Assembly: GCA_964423545.1 (NCBI GenBank)
Contig: CAYRFV010000084.1
Coordinates: forward strand, 1-20,097
Source of the DNA: JALOOE01 sp964423545
Lineage (GTDB): Bacteria > Chloroflexota > Anaerolineae > CG2-30-64-16
Length of the DNA: 20,097 nucleotides
Reading direction: 5' to 3'
Positions 6,784 to 13,312 of this stretch are shown here, one piece after another; positions within the stretch are counted from its first letter, which is position 1, and the number at the start of each line of letters is the position of its first letter. The position numbers were made by a program, and so were the translations under genes. The notes under the pieces are model-generated. The model was not told the DNA's origin, made no database searches, and was given only the letters and a program-made list of their open reading frames with translations.

Positions 6784-7773
6784 TCACACGCCAAGGCCGC
6801 GCGAGTACAAGAAGAACATACCCAGGAAGTAGAGTACGAAGATGAGCAGTGCGTCCGTCTCGATGAAGCGCAGACGACGCTCGACCCGCGCCAGGTTGCC
6901 CATCAGACCCAGGCAGGTCAGCAGCAAGCCCAGCAGTGCGACCAGTGCGAAGGCCGGCTCGATGGCGCCGAGGAAGCGGCCGGGCGTGTAAAAGAGGTCG
7001 GTCAAGCCGAGGGCAAAGATATTGAACGCATTGCTGCCGAACAGATTGCCGACACCCATGTCGAATGCACCAAGGCGCACCGCTGCGATCGTGGTGACGA
7101 CTTCCGGCAGCGAGGTGACCATGGCGACGAGCGTCGTACCGACGAAGCCGGTGCTCAGGCCGGTGATCTCGGCGATCTCTTTGCTGCTGCGCACCAACCA
7201 GGGGGTGACGACGATCAACAACGCCGTCGCCGCCAGAAAACCCAACACCCCTCGACGCAGCGTCGGCGCCCCTTCGATTTCCGCGGCGGCTTCGGGCCCC
7301 CCGCTTGCCGCCGGGTTATTGGACTGAATCAGCCGGACGCCGATCAGGTAGGTCGCGATGAGCAACAGACTGTCGACTCCCACCCAGCCGATCGTGATCT
7401 CGATGTCCGCCAACAGGAAAAAAGCCGTCAGGCCCAACAGCAAGATTGCCAGGCTTGCACTGAGCGCGTGCCGCGTGGCCACGCGGCGCAAGATGCGCGC
7501 CTGCCTGTGGAGCAGGTCGAGCAACGCCAGCACAAACATGTTGAACATGCAACTGCCCAGCAGATTGCCGACAGCCAGGTTCGGCGCTCCCTGACCGATG
7601 GAGCTGATCGTGGTCAGCAGTTCGGGCAAGGAGGTCGCCCCTGCCAGGAGCAAGGTGCCGACAAAGAGGCCGCCCAGGCGGGTGCGCACGGCGATGATCT
7701 CGCCGTACTCGGCCAACTTGATCGCCGCAAAAACCAGCATCGCGGAGCTGGCGATGAAGATTGCCCAGGGCAT
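6784..7773 (-). CDS. Ca2+/cation antiporter of the Na+/Ca2+ exchanger (CaCA) family
   Basis: The product is 329 residues with about ten hydrophobic segments in two halves joined by a polar loop (about 150-175). Each half carries the alpha-repeat of the CaCA superfamily: GATSLPELLTTISS...AVGNLLGSCMFN (about 45-78) and AMVTSLPEVVTTIAA...GVGNLFGSNAFN (about 217-251). The Glu in each SLPE is an ion-binding residue of the family. It exchanges Ca2+ or another cation against Na+ or H+ across the inner membrane. The start ATG at 7773 overlaps the stop of the PII-like gene (TGATG), and GGAG stands just before it inside that gene, so translation is coupled. Confidence 0.9.
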   Translation of the reverse strand: MPWAIFIASSAMLVFAAIKLAEYGEIIAVRTRLGGLFVGTLLLAGATSLPELLTTISSIGQGAPNLAVGNLLGSCMFNMFVLALLDLLHRQARILRRVATRHALSASLAILLLGLTAFFLLADIEITIGWVGVDSLLLIATYLIGVRLIQSNNPAASGGPEAAAEIEGAPTLRRGVLGFLAATALLIVVTPWLVRSSKEIAEITGLSTGFVGTTLVAMVTSLPEVVTTIAAVRLGAFDMGVGNLFGSNAFNIFALGLTDLFYTPGRFLGAIEPAFALVALLGLLLTCLGLMGNLARVERRLRFIETDALLIFVLYFLGMFFLYSRGLGV

Positions 7774-8135
7774 CACTCCGCCTCTCCCAGATGTGTGGAG
7801 GCCGGCACCCCTTTGACCCATGCAAGCGGCCATGCGGTGAACACGCCCGTGTTGGGGGCGTCCAGGTCACCGACGACCTGCTCGGTCGCCGTCAGACACC
7901 TGCGGACAACTTGCTCATCGGGCACGATCGCAAAGAGGGTGATGTTGCCCACATCCTCCAGCACATCCAAACGCCCATAGTCGTAAGGGGCATGGACCCG
8001 CTCCCGCCACGCCTTGCGGCGATGGCCGCCTGAGCTCTCGAAGAAGGTCGCGCCGCTGATCCCGGCCGCAGTCCAAGCTTCCAGCACATCATCCAGTTCA
8101 GTGATGTCGTCCAGAACGAACATGATCATGAACAT
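7773..8135 (-). CDS. PII-like signalling protein, coupled to the cation exchanger
   Basis: The product is 120 residues. ATG 8135 is chosen because GGGGAGG is about 10 nt upstream and the ferredoxin-like fold begins there with MFMIMFVLDDITELDDVLEA. It has the layout of the small PII-like family: first strand, helix, second strand (GISGATFFES), an arginine-rich T-loop-like segment (GHRRKAWRERVHAP, 37-50), then NITLFAIVPDEQVV, the helix TATEQVVGDLDAPNTG and the last strand VFTAWPLAWVKG. PII-like proteins bind nucleotides and often gate a neighbouring transporter. The classical PII uridylylation Tyr is not evident. The one-base stop/start overlap with the exchanger supports a direct partnership (inference). 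Confidence 0.8.
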   Translation of the reverse strand: MFMIMFVLDDITELDDVLEAWTAAGISGATFFESSGGHRRKAWRERVHAPYDYGRLDVLEDVGNITLFAIVPDEQVVRRCLTATEQVVGDLDAPNTGVFTAWPLAWVKGVPASTHLGEAE

Positions 8136-8433
8136 GGCCAGCTCGCCTCCCCTGGGTGCGCGCACCAGCCGCACCATCACCGTGAAGCCGCAGATCGAAA
8201 TCCATTGCGCGGCGGAGAATCCGCTTCTCGACGCCATCCCGTAGCCTGCACTCGATCGAAATCCTAAGCGCGTATTCTACGCTATTCAGGTCAAGAACGG
8301 CAACATGCGACACAGCTGCCACGAGGCAGCTGACGATGCTCGATCGAACCAGCAGTGCATCAAACGATTCCAGGTGAAAGATCACCTCCGCCAGAACCAA
8401 CAGCACCGCGTCGAAGGTTACAGTCACGCTCAT
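8098..8433 (-). pseudogene. Possible remnant of a PsiE-like small membrane protein
   Basis: From ATG 8433 the frame gives a hydrophobic stretch (VTFDAVLLVLAEVIFHLES, then SSIVSCLVAAVSHVAVLDL) that loosely recalls the C-terminal half of the phosphate-starvation-inducible PsiE family, including the Glu in the first helix and the closing VLDL. Beyond about residue 60 the frame turns into charged sequence that is only the PII-like upstream region read in another frame, and it ends inside that gene. Lower third-position GC than the neighbours fits decay or transfer. It could be chance, since the similarity is judged by eye. Confidence 0.28.
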
Positions 8434-8749
8434 GGTGATCCGCATGCACGAATCTAGCCACTTCGGCAGCATACGCCAGATCGGATGCGTCCGGCAGGCA
8501 TCCCCGCAGCGAAGATGGGGAGATGGTCAATGTGGTGGGCGCCGGCATTTGGTAGAGTGGGGCGTGACGCGTCCCTTGGGACCGCGATCGCCCCTCAGAG
8601 GGGTTGCAGGATAGCATCAGGCGGCAGGCGGCGGCCACAGATCGAGATANNNNNNNNNNNNNNNNNNNNNNNNNNNNNNNNNNNNNNNNNNNNNNNNNNN
8701 NNNNNNNNNNNNNNNNNNNNNNNNNNNNNNNNNNNNNNNNNNNNNNNNN
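8434..8749. other. Non-coding stretch with a 100-N scaffold gap (8650-8749)
   Basis: Between the minus-strand genes and the plus-strand sugar operon, 8434-8649 shows no convincing gene or RNA. There is a short hairpin CCCCT-CAG-AGGGG near 8593-8605 without a T-run. The 100 N are a standard placeholder, so genes may be missing here, for example a regulator of the operon that starts just right of the gap. Confidence 0.8.
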
Positions 8750-8753
8750 AATC

Positions 8754-8782
8754 TTGGAATCCCACCAACTCTGAAGTATAAT
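8754..8782 (+). promoter_or_regulatory. Sigma70-like promoter of the sugar-catabolic operon
   Basis: TTGGAA (8754-8759, four of six to the -35 consensus), exactly 17 nt, then TATAAT (8777-8782, perfect -10). It is the best promoter in the window, lies 4 nt after the gap, and points at the aldolase gene whose ATG is at 8896. The leader would be about 107 nt. Confidence 0.65.
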
Positions 8783-8895
8783 GCGGCCCAGGGTCCTGAT
8801 CCCGAAGCATACGCGGACAGACCGGACTCCTCTTGATCCTCGCTGTCGGACGACGGACGCGGTTGGCACTGAGAAGTCCTCTTGGATGCGACATC

Positions 8896-9543
8896 ATGAA
8901 CAAGAATCAAAGACTCGAGATCATACGCGACACAGGGGTCATCGCTATCATGCGCGCCCAGAGCTCTAATCAACTCATCGCCGCAGCAGATGCCATCCGA
9001 CAGGGCGGCGTACGCGCAATCGAGGTCACGATGACCACGCCGGGCGCGCTGAAGGTCATCGAGGAGGCGACTCACCGCTATGGTGACGACGTACTCTTCG
9101 GCGCGGGCACCGTGCTCGATGCTGAGACCGCGCGTGCCGCGATCCTGGCAGGCGCGGGGTTCATCGTGGCGCCCACACTCAAGCTCGAAGTGATCGAGAT
9201 GGGCCGGCGCTACAGCGTCCCAACCATGCCCGGCTGCTACACACCGACCGAGATGCTGACCGCCTGGGAGGCGGGAGCGGACTTCGTCAAGCTCTTCCCT
9301 GCCGATGCAGGCGGGCCCGGTCTGGTGAAAGCGATTCTGGCCCCGCTGCCGCAGCTCCAGATCGTGCCGGTGGGGGGCGTGGACTTGAGCACCGCTGCGG
9401 ACTTCATCCGCAGCGGCGCCGCGGCCGTCGGGGTCGGCGGCAGCCTGATCAACCAGAAGTTGCTCGACGCCGGCGACATGTCCGAACTGACGCGCCGCGC
9501 AGCGGGATTCATTGCGGCAGTCAAGAAAGGACGAGATCAATGA
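8896..9543 (+). CDS. eda: KDPG/KHG-type aldolase (2-dehydro-3-deoxy-phosphogluconate aldolase family)
   Basis: The product is 215 residues, the usual length of this class I TIM-barrel aldolase. Seen are VIAIMR (Arg20), IEVTMTTPGAL with the catalytic-base Glu43, FGAGTVLDAETARAAILAGA, and DFVKLFPAD with the Schiff-base Lys132 (Lys133 in the E. coli enzyme). PVGGV and GVGGSL form the phosphate site. The family cleaves 2-keto-3-deoxy sugar-acid phosphates to pyruvate and an aldehyde. The start is ATG 8896; the longer frame from 8833 is unsupported. The ribosome site is weak (GGAT). It is the first gene of the operon, and its stop overlaps the nitroreductase start (ATGA). The exact sugar acid is unknown, and some homologues act on related keto-deoxy acids. 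Confidence 0.88.
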   Translation: MNKNQRLEIIRDTGVIAIMRAQSSNQLIAAADAIRQGGVRAIEVTMTTPGALKVIEEATHRYGDDVLFGAGTVLDAETARAAILAGAGFIVAPTLKLEVIEMGRRYSVPTMPGCYTPTEMLTAWEAGADFVKLFPADAGGPGLVKAILAPLPQLQIVPVGGVDLSTAADFIRSGAAAVGVGGSLINQKLLDAGDMSELTRRAAGFIAAVKKGRDQ

Positions 9544-10118
9544 TGGATGCACTGGAAGCCATTGCCACCAGACGAAGCAACCGCGGGTTCAGAACTGACC
9601 CGATTCCCCAGGATGTACTGGAGCAAATCCTTAACGCGGCGATCATGGCTCCGTCGGCCAAGAACCGGCAGCCGTGGCGCTTTGTTGTGGTCCGCGAGGA
9701 TCGGCGCGTCGAAATGATCCGGTTGATGCGCCAGCGCCTTGAGAAGATGAAGGCGAGCGGAGAGAACTTCGGCAGCGCCGAAGGTACGGCAGCCGTCATG
9801 GAGCAAGCGCCAGTCACGGTGTTCATTTTCAACAGCGAAGGCACGCACCCGTGGCTCACCCGTTCGATCAATCAGACCTTCGATGATCTCGTCAATCTCC
9901 AGTCCATCGGCGCGGCGATCCAGAACATGTGCCTGGCCGCGCACGCGCTCGGCCTCGGCTCGCTGTGGATCTGCGATGTGCTATACGCCTATGAGGAGCT
10001 TTCGGCCTGGTTGGGTCAGAATTCGGAGATGGTCGCAGCGGTATCGTTGGGCTACCCGGCGGATCATCCGGTGTTTTTCTCGCGCAAGCCGCTCGCAGAG
10101 GTTGCCAGATGGTACTGA
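9540..10118 (+). CDS. Nitroreductase-family FMN oxidoreductase
   Basis: The product is 192 residues. It opens with MDALEAIATRRSNRGF, where the RRS-R motif binds the FMN phosphate. IMAPSAKNRQPWRFVVV (about 35-51) follows, then a helical insertion, NLQSIGAAIQNMCLAAHALGLGSLWICDV and the C-terminal segment VAAVSLGYPAD. These are standard for the one-domain NAD(P)H-dependent nitroreductase fold. ATG 9540 overlaps the aldolase stop by 4 nt, with AAAGGA upstream; ATG 9543 is an equal alternative. Members reduce quinones, nitro compounds, enones or flavins. Its role inside a sugar operon is unclear; reduction or detoxification of a reactive carbonyl is only a guess. Confidence 0.88.
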   Translation: MMDALEAIATRRSNRGFRTDPIPQDVLEQILNAAIMAPSAKNRQPWRFVVVREDRRVEMIRLMRQRLEKMKASGENFGSAEGTAAVMEQAPVTVFIFNSEGTHPWLTRSINQTFDDLVNLQSIGAAIQNMCLAAHALGLGSLWICDVLYAYEELSAWLGQNSEMVAAVSLGYPADHPVFFSRKPLAEVARWY

Positions 10119-10231
10119 CACGTGCGACCAAACTTCGCGAGCCCTCCCCGGCGGACCTCCCCGCGATCATGCGGATACAGGGGGTGGATTCTGCACAGCG
10201 TGATGCATCTGTGTTCGGGAGCAAGTCATGA
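10109..10231 (+). CDS. 40-residue ORF resembling the N-terminus of a GNAT acetyltransferase (stub or small protein)
   Basis: ATG 10109 lies inside the end of the nitroreductase gene, with AGAGG 9 nt upstream. TGA 10229-10231 overlaps the next gene's ATG (10228) as ATGA. Residues 10-24 read REPSPADLPAIMRIQ, very like the beta1-alpha1 opening of GNAT N-acetyltransferases. The acetyl-CoA loop and the rest of the domain are missing; the chain ends in VDSAQRDASVFGSKS. It is either an internally deleted GNAT gene that stayed in frame, or a retained short reading frame coupling the two neighbours. The codons and the double overlap make a chance frame less likely, but activity as an acetyltransferase is excluded. 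Confidence 0.45.
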   Translation: MVLTRATKLREPSPADLPAIMRIQGVDSAQRDASVFGSKS

Positions 10232-11658
10232 CGCAAGTTGAGTGTTGGGGGTTCTTCGAGATCGCATTGCCCGGCCCGTCAGAAGGCAATCCCTTTGTGG
10301 ATGTGCAACTGAGCGCCGAGCTGGCGCACAAGAATCGCAGCCTGTATGTGGAAGGCTACTATGACGGCGATGGCCGCTATTGTCTGCGGTTTATGCCTGA
10401 CGCTCCGGGTGAATGGCGCTACGTCACGCACTGCAATGTGCGGGAGCTGGATGGCCGGAACGGGGAGTTCACGTGCGTTGCACCGGGGGCGAGCAATCAT
10501 GGCCCGGTGCGGGTGCGCGACACGCACCACTTCGCCTATGCCGACGGCGCGCCGCATTTCCCTATCGGGACGACCTGTTACGTCTGGAATCACCAGGGCG
10601 ACGCGCTGGAGATGCAGACACTCGAAACGCTGAAGCGCGCACCCTTCAACAAAATGCGGATGTGTGTCTTCCCCAAGGACTACCTGTTCAACAAGAACGA
10701 ACCGGAGCGTTACCCCTTCGAGCGCACTCTCGCGGGCGGCTGGGATTGGACGCGATTCGATCCGGCCTACTTCCGGCATCTGGAGCAGCGTGTGGGAGAC
10801 CTGCTGGCGTTGGGGATCGAAGCCGATATCATTCTTTTCCATCCCTACGATCGCTGGGGCTTCGCCACCATGGATGCGGAGACGGACGATCGCACGTTGC
10901 GCTACGTGGTGGCGCGGCTCTCGGCCTACCGCAACGTCTGGTGGTCGCTGGCTAATGAGTATGACCTGATGGCAGCGAAGACGACGGCCGATTGGGATCG
11001 CTTCTTCAGGATCATCCAGGAATGCGATCCCTACGGGCATCTGCGATCCATCCACAACTGCCGTCCTTTCTACGATCATGGCAAGCCGTGGGTGACCCAC
11101 TGCAGCGTGCAGCACCACGACGTGAAGCGCGTTAGAGAGTGGCGGGAGCTGTATTGCAAACCGGTCGTGGTGGACGAATGCGGATATGAAGGGAACATAG
11201 AGCGGAGCTGGGGCAGCCTTCCGGCGCAGGAGCTTGTCCATCGCTTCTGGCTCGGAACCTGCAACGGCGGTTATGTCGGACACGGGGAGACCTACCTGCA
11301 CCCCCAGGACATCCTTTGGTGGGCAAAGGGCGGCGTCTTGCACGGCGAAAGTCCGGCGCGCATCGCGTTCCTGCGCCGCATCCTCGAAGAAGGGCCAGCG
11401 GATGGGCTGGAGCCGGTCAAGACGCCATCTAATCTGTACGGGATCGGCAAGGGCGATGCGTATCGGCTCATCTACCTGGCGATTCAGCAGCCTGCCGAAT
11501 TTGTGCTCGATCTCCCCCAGGAGTCGGAGTATACGGTCGAGGTAATCGATACCTGGGAAATGACGATCTCGCCGCTCGCGGGGCGCTGGCGGGGGCAGTC
11601 AAGAGTCCGATTGCCGGGCAAGCCTTACCTGGCGCTGCGAATCGTCAAGGTGGAGTAA
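10228..11658 (+). CDS. Glycoside hydrolase-like protein (DUF5060 + DUF4038/DUF5605 type)
   Basis: The product is 476 residues without a signal peptide, so cytoplasmic. Residues 4-85 form a DUF5060-like beta domain (VECWGFFEIALPGPSEGNPF, VEGYYDGDGRYCLRFMPDAPGEWRY). Residues about 100-370 are a (beta/alpha)8 barrel (FPIGTTCYVWNHQ, FNKMRMCVFPKDYLF, ADIILFHPYDRWGF). WWSLANEYD gives Asn243-Glu244, the usual acid/base pair of clan GH-A. VVVDECGYEG gives Glu317 as the likely nucleophile. A C-terminal beta domain (about 385-476) matches the DUF5605 position. DUF4038-bearing enzymes include apiosidases (GH140); the exact activity here is not known. GGAG stands before ATG 10228, which overlaps the stub's stop. 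It probably releases the sugar used by the following isomerase, kinase and transketolase. Confidence 0.82.
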   Translation: MTQVECWGFFEIALPGPSEGNPFVDVQLSAELAHKNRSLYVEGYYDGDGRYCLRFMPDAPGEWRYVTHCNVRELDGRNGEFTCVAPGASNHGPVRVRDTHHFAYADGAPHFPIGTTCYVWNHQGDALEMQTLETLKRAPFNKMRMCVFPKDYLFNKNEPERYPFERTLAGGWDWTRFDPAYFRHLEQRVGDLLALGIEADIILFHPYDRWGFATMDAETDDRTLRYVVARLSAYRNVWWSLANEYDLMAAKTTADWDRFFRIIQECDPYGHLRSIHNCRPFYDHGKPWVTHCSVQHHDVKRVREWRELYCKPVVVDECGYEGNIERSWGSLPAQELVHRFWLGTCNGGYVGHGETYLHPQDILWWAKGGVLHGESPARIAFLRRILEEGPADGLEPVKTPSNLYGIGKGDAYRLIYLAIQQPAEFVLDLPQESEYTVEVIDTWEMTISPLAGRWRGQSRVRLPGKPYLALRIVKVE

Positions 11659-11710
11659 GCTGCCGGCGCCGTCCGCCATGACTCTTTTTTGGGCCAGCAC
11701 GGGTCTCGGC

Positions 11711-11730
11711 GGCGCCCGCGTTCGGGCGCC
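11711..11730 (+). other. Perfect 8-bp hairpin just upstream of the kinase start
   Basis: GGCGCCCG (11711-11718), loop CGTT, CGGGCGCC (11723-11730) ends 10 nt before the kinase ATG 11741. Only a poor ribosome site (GGA, 2 nt from the ATG) follows. It may hold back initiation or stabilise the downstream mRNA. Confidence 0.6.
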
Positions 11731-11740
11731 ACTCTGGAAT

Positions 11741-13312
11741 ATGGGCAATATCCTCGCGATCGACCAAGGCACGACCAACACCAAGGCCCTCGTTGTCGAC
11801 CCATCCGGTCGCGTCCTGGCGCGCGGCAGCATTCCGACAGCCATCAGTTACCCGCAACCCGGCTGGGTGGAACAGGATGCGCTGGAGATCTGGCGCTGCA
11901 CATTGGCGACGATTGAGCAGTGCCTTGACGCGCTCGACAGGCCCGATCTGGCCGCGGTGGCCATCAGCAACCAGCGCGAGACGGCGCTGGTCTGGGAGCG
12001 GGTGTCGGGCCAGCCTCTTGGGCCGGCCGTCGTATGGCAGTGCCATCGCAGCGCCGCGTTCTGCAACTCGCTGAAGGCGCAGGGGCTCGGCTCGCTCCTT
12101 CAGGATCGCACAGGGCTGCAAATCGACCCGATGTTCTCTGCCAGCAAGCTGCGCTGGCTGCTGGATCACATCTCCGACGGGCAGGCGCGCGCCGAAAACG
12201 GCGAGTTGTGCGTCGGCACCGTGGACGCCTGGCTGCTCTGGAATCTGACCGCCGGACGCGTCCATGCCACCGACATGACCAATGCTTCGCGCACCCAGCT
12301 CATGTCGCTGCACGATCTGAACTGGGACGCCACGGCGATGGCGATCTTCGGCATTCCGTCCGTCGTGCTCCCACAGATCAGACCCTCGAGCTTCGTGTTC
12401 GGGGAGACGGCTCCCGTCGGCGCGCTGCCGGCCGGCATTCCGATCGCCAGCCTGATCGGCGATTCGCACGCTTCGCTCTACGGGCTGGGCGCCTTTCGGC
12501 CCGGCAGCGTCAAGGCGACGTATGGCACCGGGTCATCGCTGATGACGCCGACCAGGCAACTGGTCCTCTCACGACATGGGCTTTCGACAACGGTGGCGTG
12601 GGGGGTTCCGCCTCCCCGCCCACCGCGAGGCGAGGGAGGCGCCAGCTCGTTGCTCTCGCCAGAAGGCGCAGATCGGGAAGTGAGCGTCACCTACGCGCTG
12701 GAGGGCAACATCTACGCCACCGGCGCAGGCGTGCAGTGGGTGGGCGAGCTGCTTGGGTTGGCCGATGGCGGTCCGGGCATCGATCGGCTTGCGCGGTCGG
12801 TGGAGGATAGCGCGGGCGTCTACTTCGTGCCCGCGCTGACGGGCCTGGGTGCGCCGCACTGGTCGGGATCTGCGCGCGGGCTGATCGCGGGCTTGACGCG
12901 CGGGGCTGCCGCGGGGCACCTGGCACGCGCCGCCCTGGAGGCGATCGCTTACCAGGTGTGCGACGTCTTCGATGTCATGCGCACCGAGGCCGGCGCAGCG
13001 CTGGACACCCTGCTGGCCGACGGTGGCGCCACCCGAAACGATCTGCTGATGCAGTTCCAGGCGGATATGCTCGGCTGCCCGGTGCTGCGCAGCACGTCGG
13101 CGGATGTTTCGCCGCTTGGCGCGGCCTTTCTTGCCGGCCGCGCAGTCGGACTCTGGCCGGATGAGGCGAACATCGAGCGCCTGATCCCTACGCGCGACCG
13201 CTTCGAACCGCAGATGTCCGGGCTGCGGCGTGCGGAGCTCCAGGCGGGCTGGCGCGACGCTCTGGCGCGCACGCTCTTTTCGCCCCCGAGAGGAAATCTC
13301 CATGATCGATGA
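11741..13312 (+). CDS. FGGY-family ketose/polyol kinase, GlpK-like with altered substrate pocket
   Basis: The product is 523 residues. It begins MGNILAIDQGTTNTKALVVD (phosphate loop), fixing ATG 11741; an upstream ATG at 11678 adds unmatched residues. The body follows the glycerol-kinase plan: ISNQRETALVW (Arg79-Glu80), VVWQCHR where GlpK has WQDRR, GTVDAWLLWNLT, ATYGTGSSLM, VPALTGLGAPHW, and the adenine site LADGGATRNDLLMQFQADML. GlpK's Asp-Gln sugar pair is Asp241-Ser242 here, so the substrate is probably not glycerol. An extra segment of about 26 residues (288-313, GVPPPRPPRGEGG...) splits a conserved strand pair and coincides with a DNA palindrome. Its last 11 nt overlap the transketolase start. 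A ketose or polyol kinase such as D-apulose kinase fits the context; this is inference. Confidence 0.86.
   Translation: MGNILAIDQGTTNTKALVVDPSGRVLARGSIPTAISYPQPGWVEQDALEIWRCTLATIEQCLDALDRPDLAAVAISNQRETALVWERVSGQPLGPAVVWQCHRSAAFCNSLKAQGLGSLLQDRTGLQIDPMFSASKLRWLLDHISDGQARAENGELCVGTVDAWLLWNLTAGRVHATDMTNASRTQLMSLHDLNWDATAMAIFGIPSVVLPQIRPSSFVFGETAPVGALPAGIPIASLIGDSHASLYGLGAFRPGSVKATYGTGSSLMTPTRQLVLSRHGLSTTVAWGVPPPRPPRGEGGASSLLSPEGADREVSVTYALEGNIYATGAGVQWVGELLGLADGGPGIDRLARSVEDSAGVYFVPALTGLGAPHWSGSARGLIAGLTRGAAAGHLARAALEAIAYQVCDVFDVMRTEAGAALDTLLADGGATRNDLLMQFQADMLGCPVLRSTSADVSPLGAAFLAGRAVGLWPDEANIERLIPTRDRFEPQMSGLRRAELQAGWRDALARTLFSPPRGNLHDR
12609..12641. repeat. Palindromic element inserted in frame in the kinase gene
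   Basis: CGCCTCCC-CGCC (12609-12620), loop CACCGCGA, GGCG-A-GGGAGGCG (12629-12641): a 12-bp stem with one bulged A. It encodes part of the Pro/Arg/Gly-rich extra segment (residues 288-313, about 12602-12679) that glycerol-kinase homologues lack. The frame is kept and there is no stop. Confidence 0.6.

Noticed and set aside
5408..7980. Plus-strand open frames of 445 and 412 residues opposite the dehydrogenase and exchanger genes
   Set aside because: Antisense shadows of well-supported genes; the products are His/Arg/Gln-rich without domains.
10279..11343. 354-residue minus-strand open frame
   Set aside because: Antisense to the glycoside hydrolase, whose catalytic motifs and start are clear.
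11678..11740. Upstream ATG as the kinase start
   Set aside because: The extra 21 residues do not match kinases and would translate through the hairpin; the phosphate-loop motif begins right after ATG 11741.
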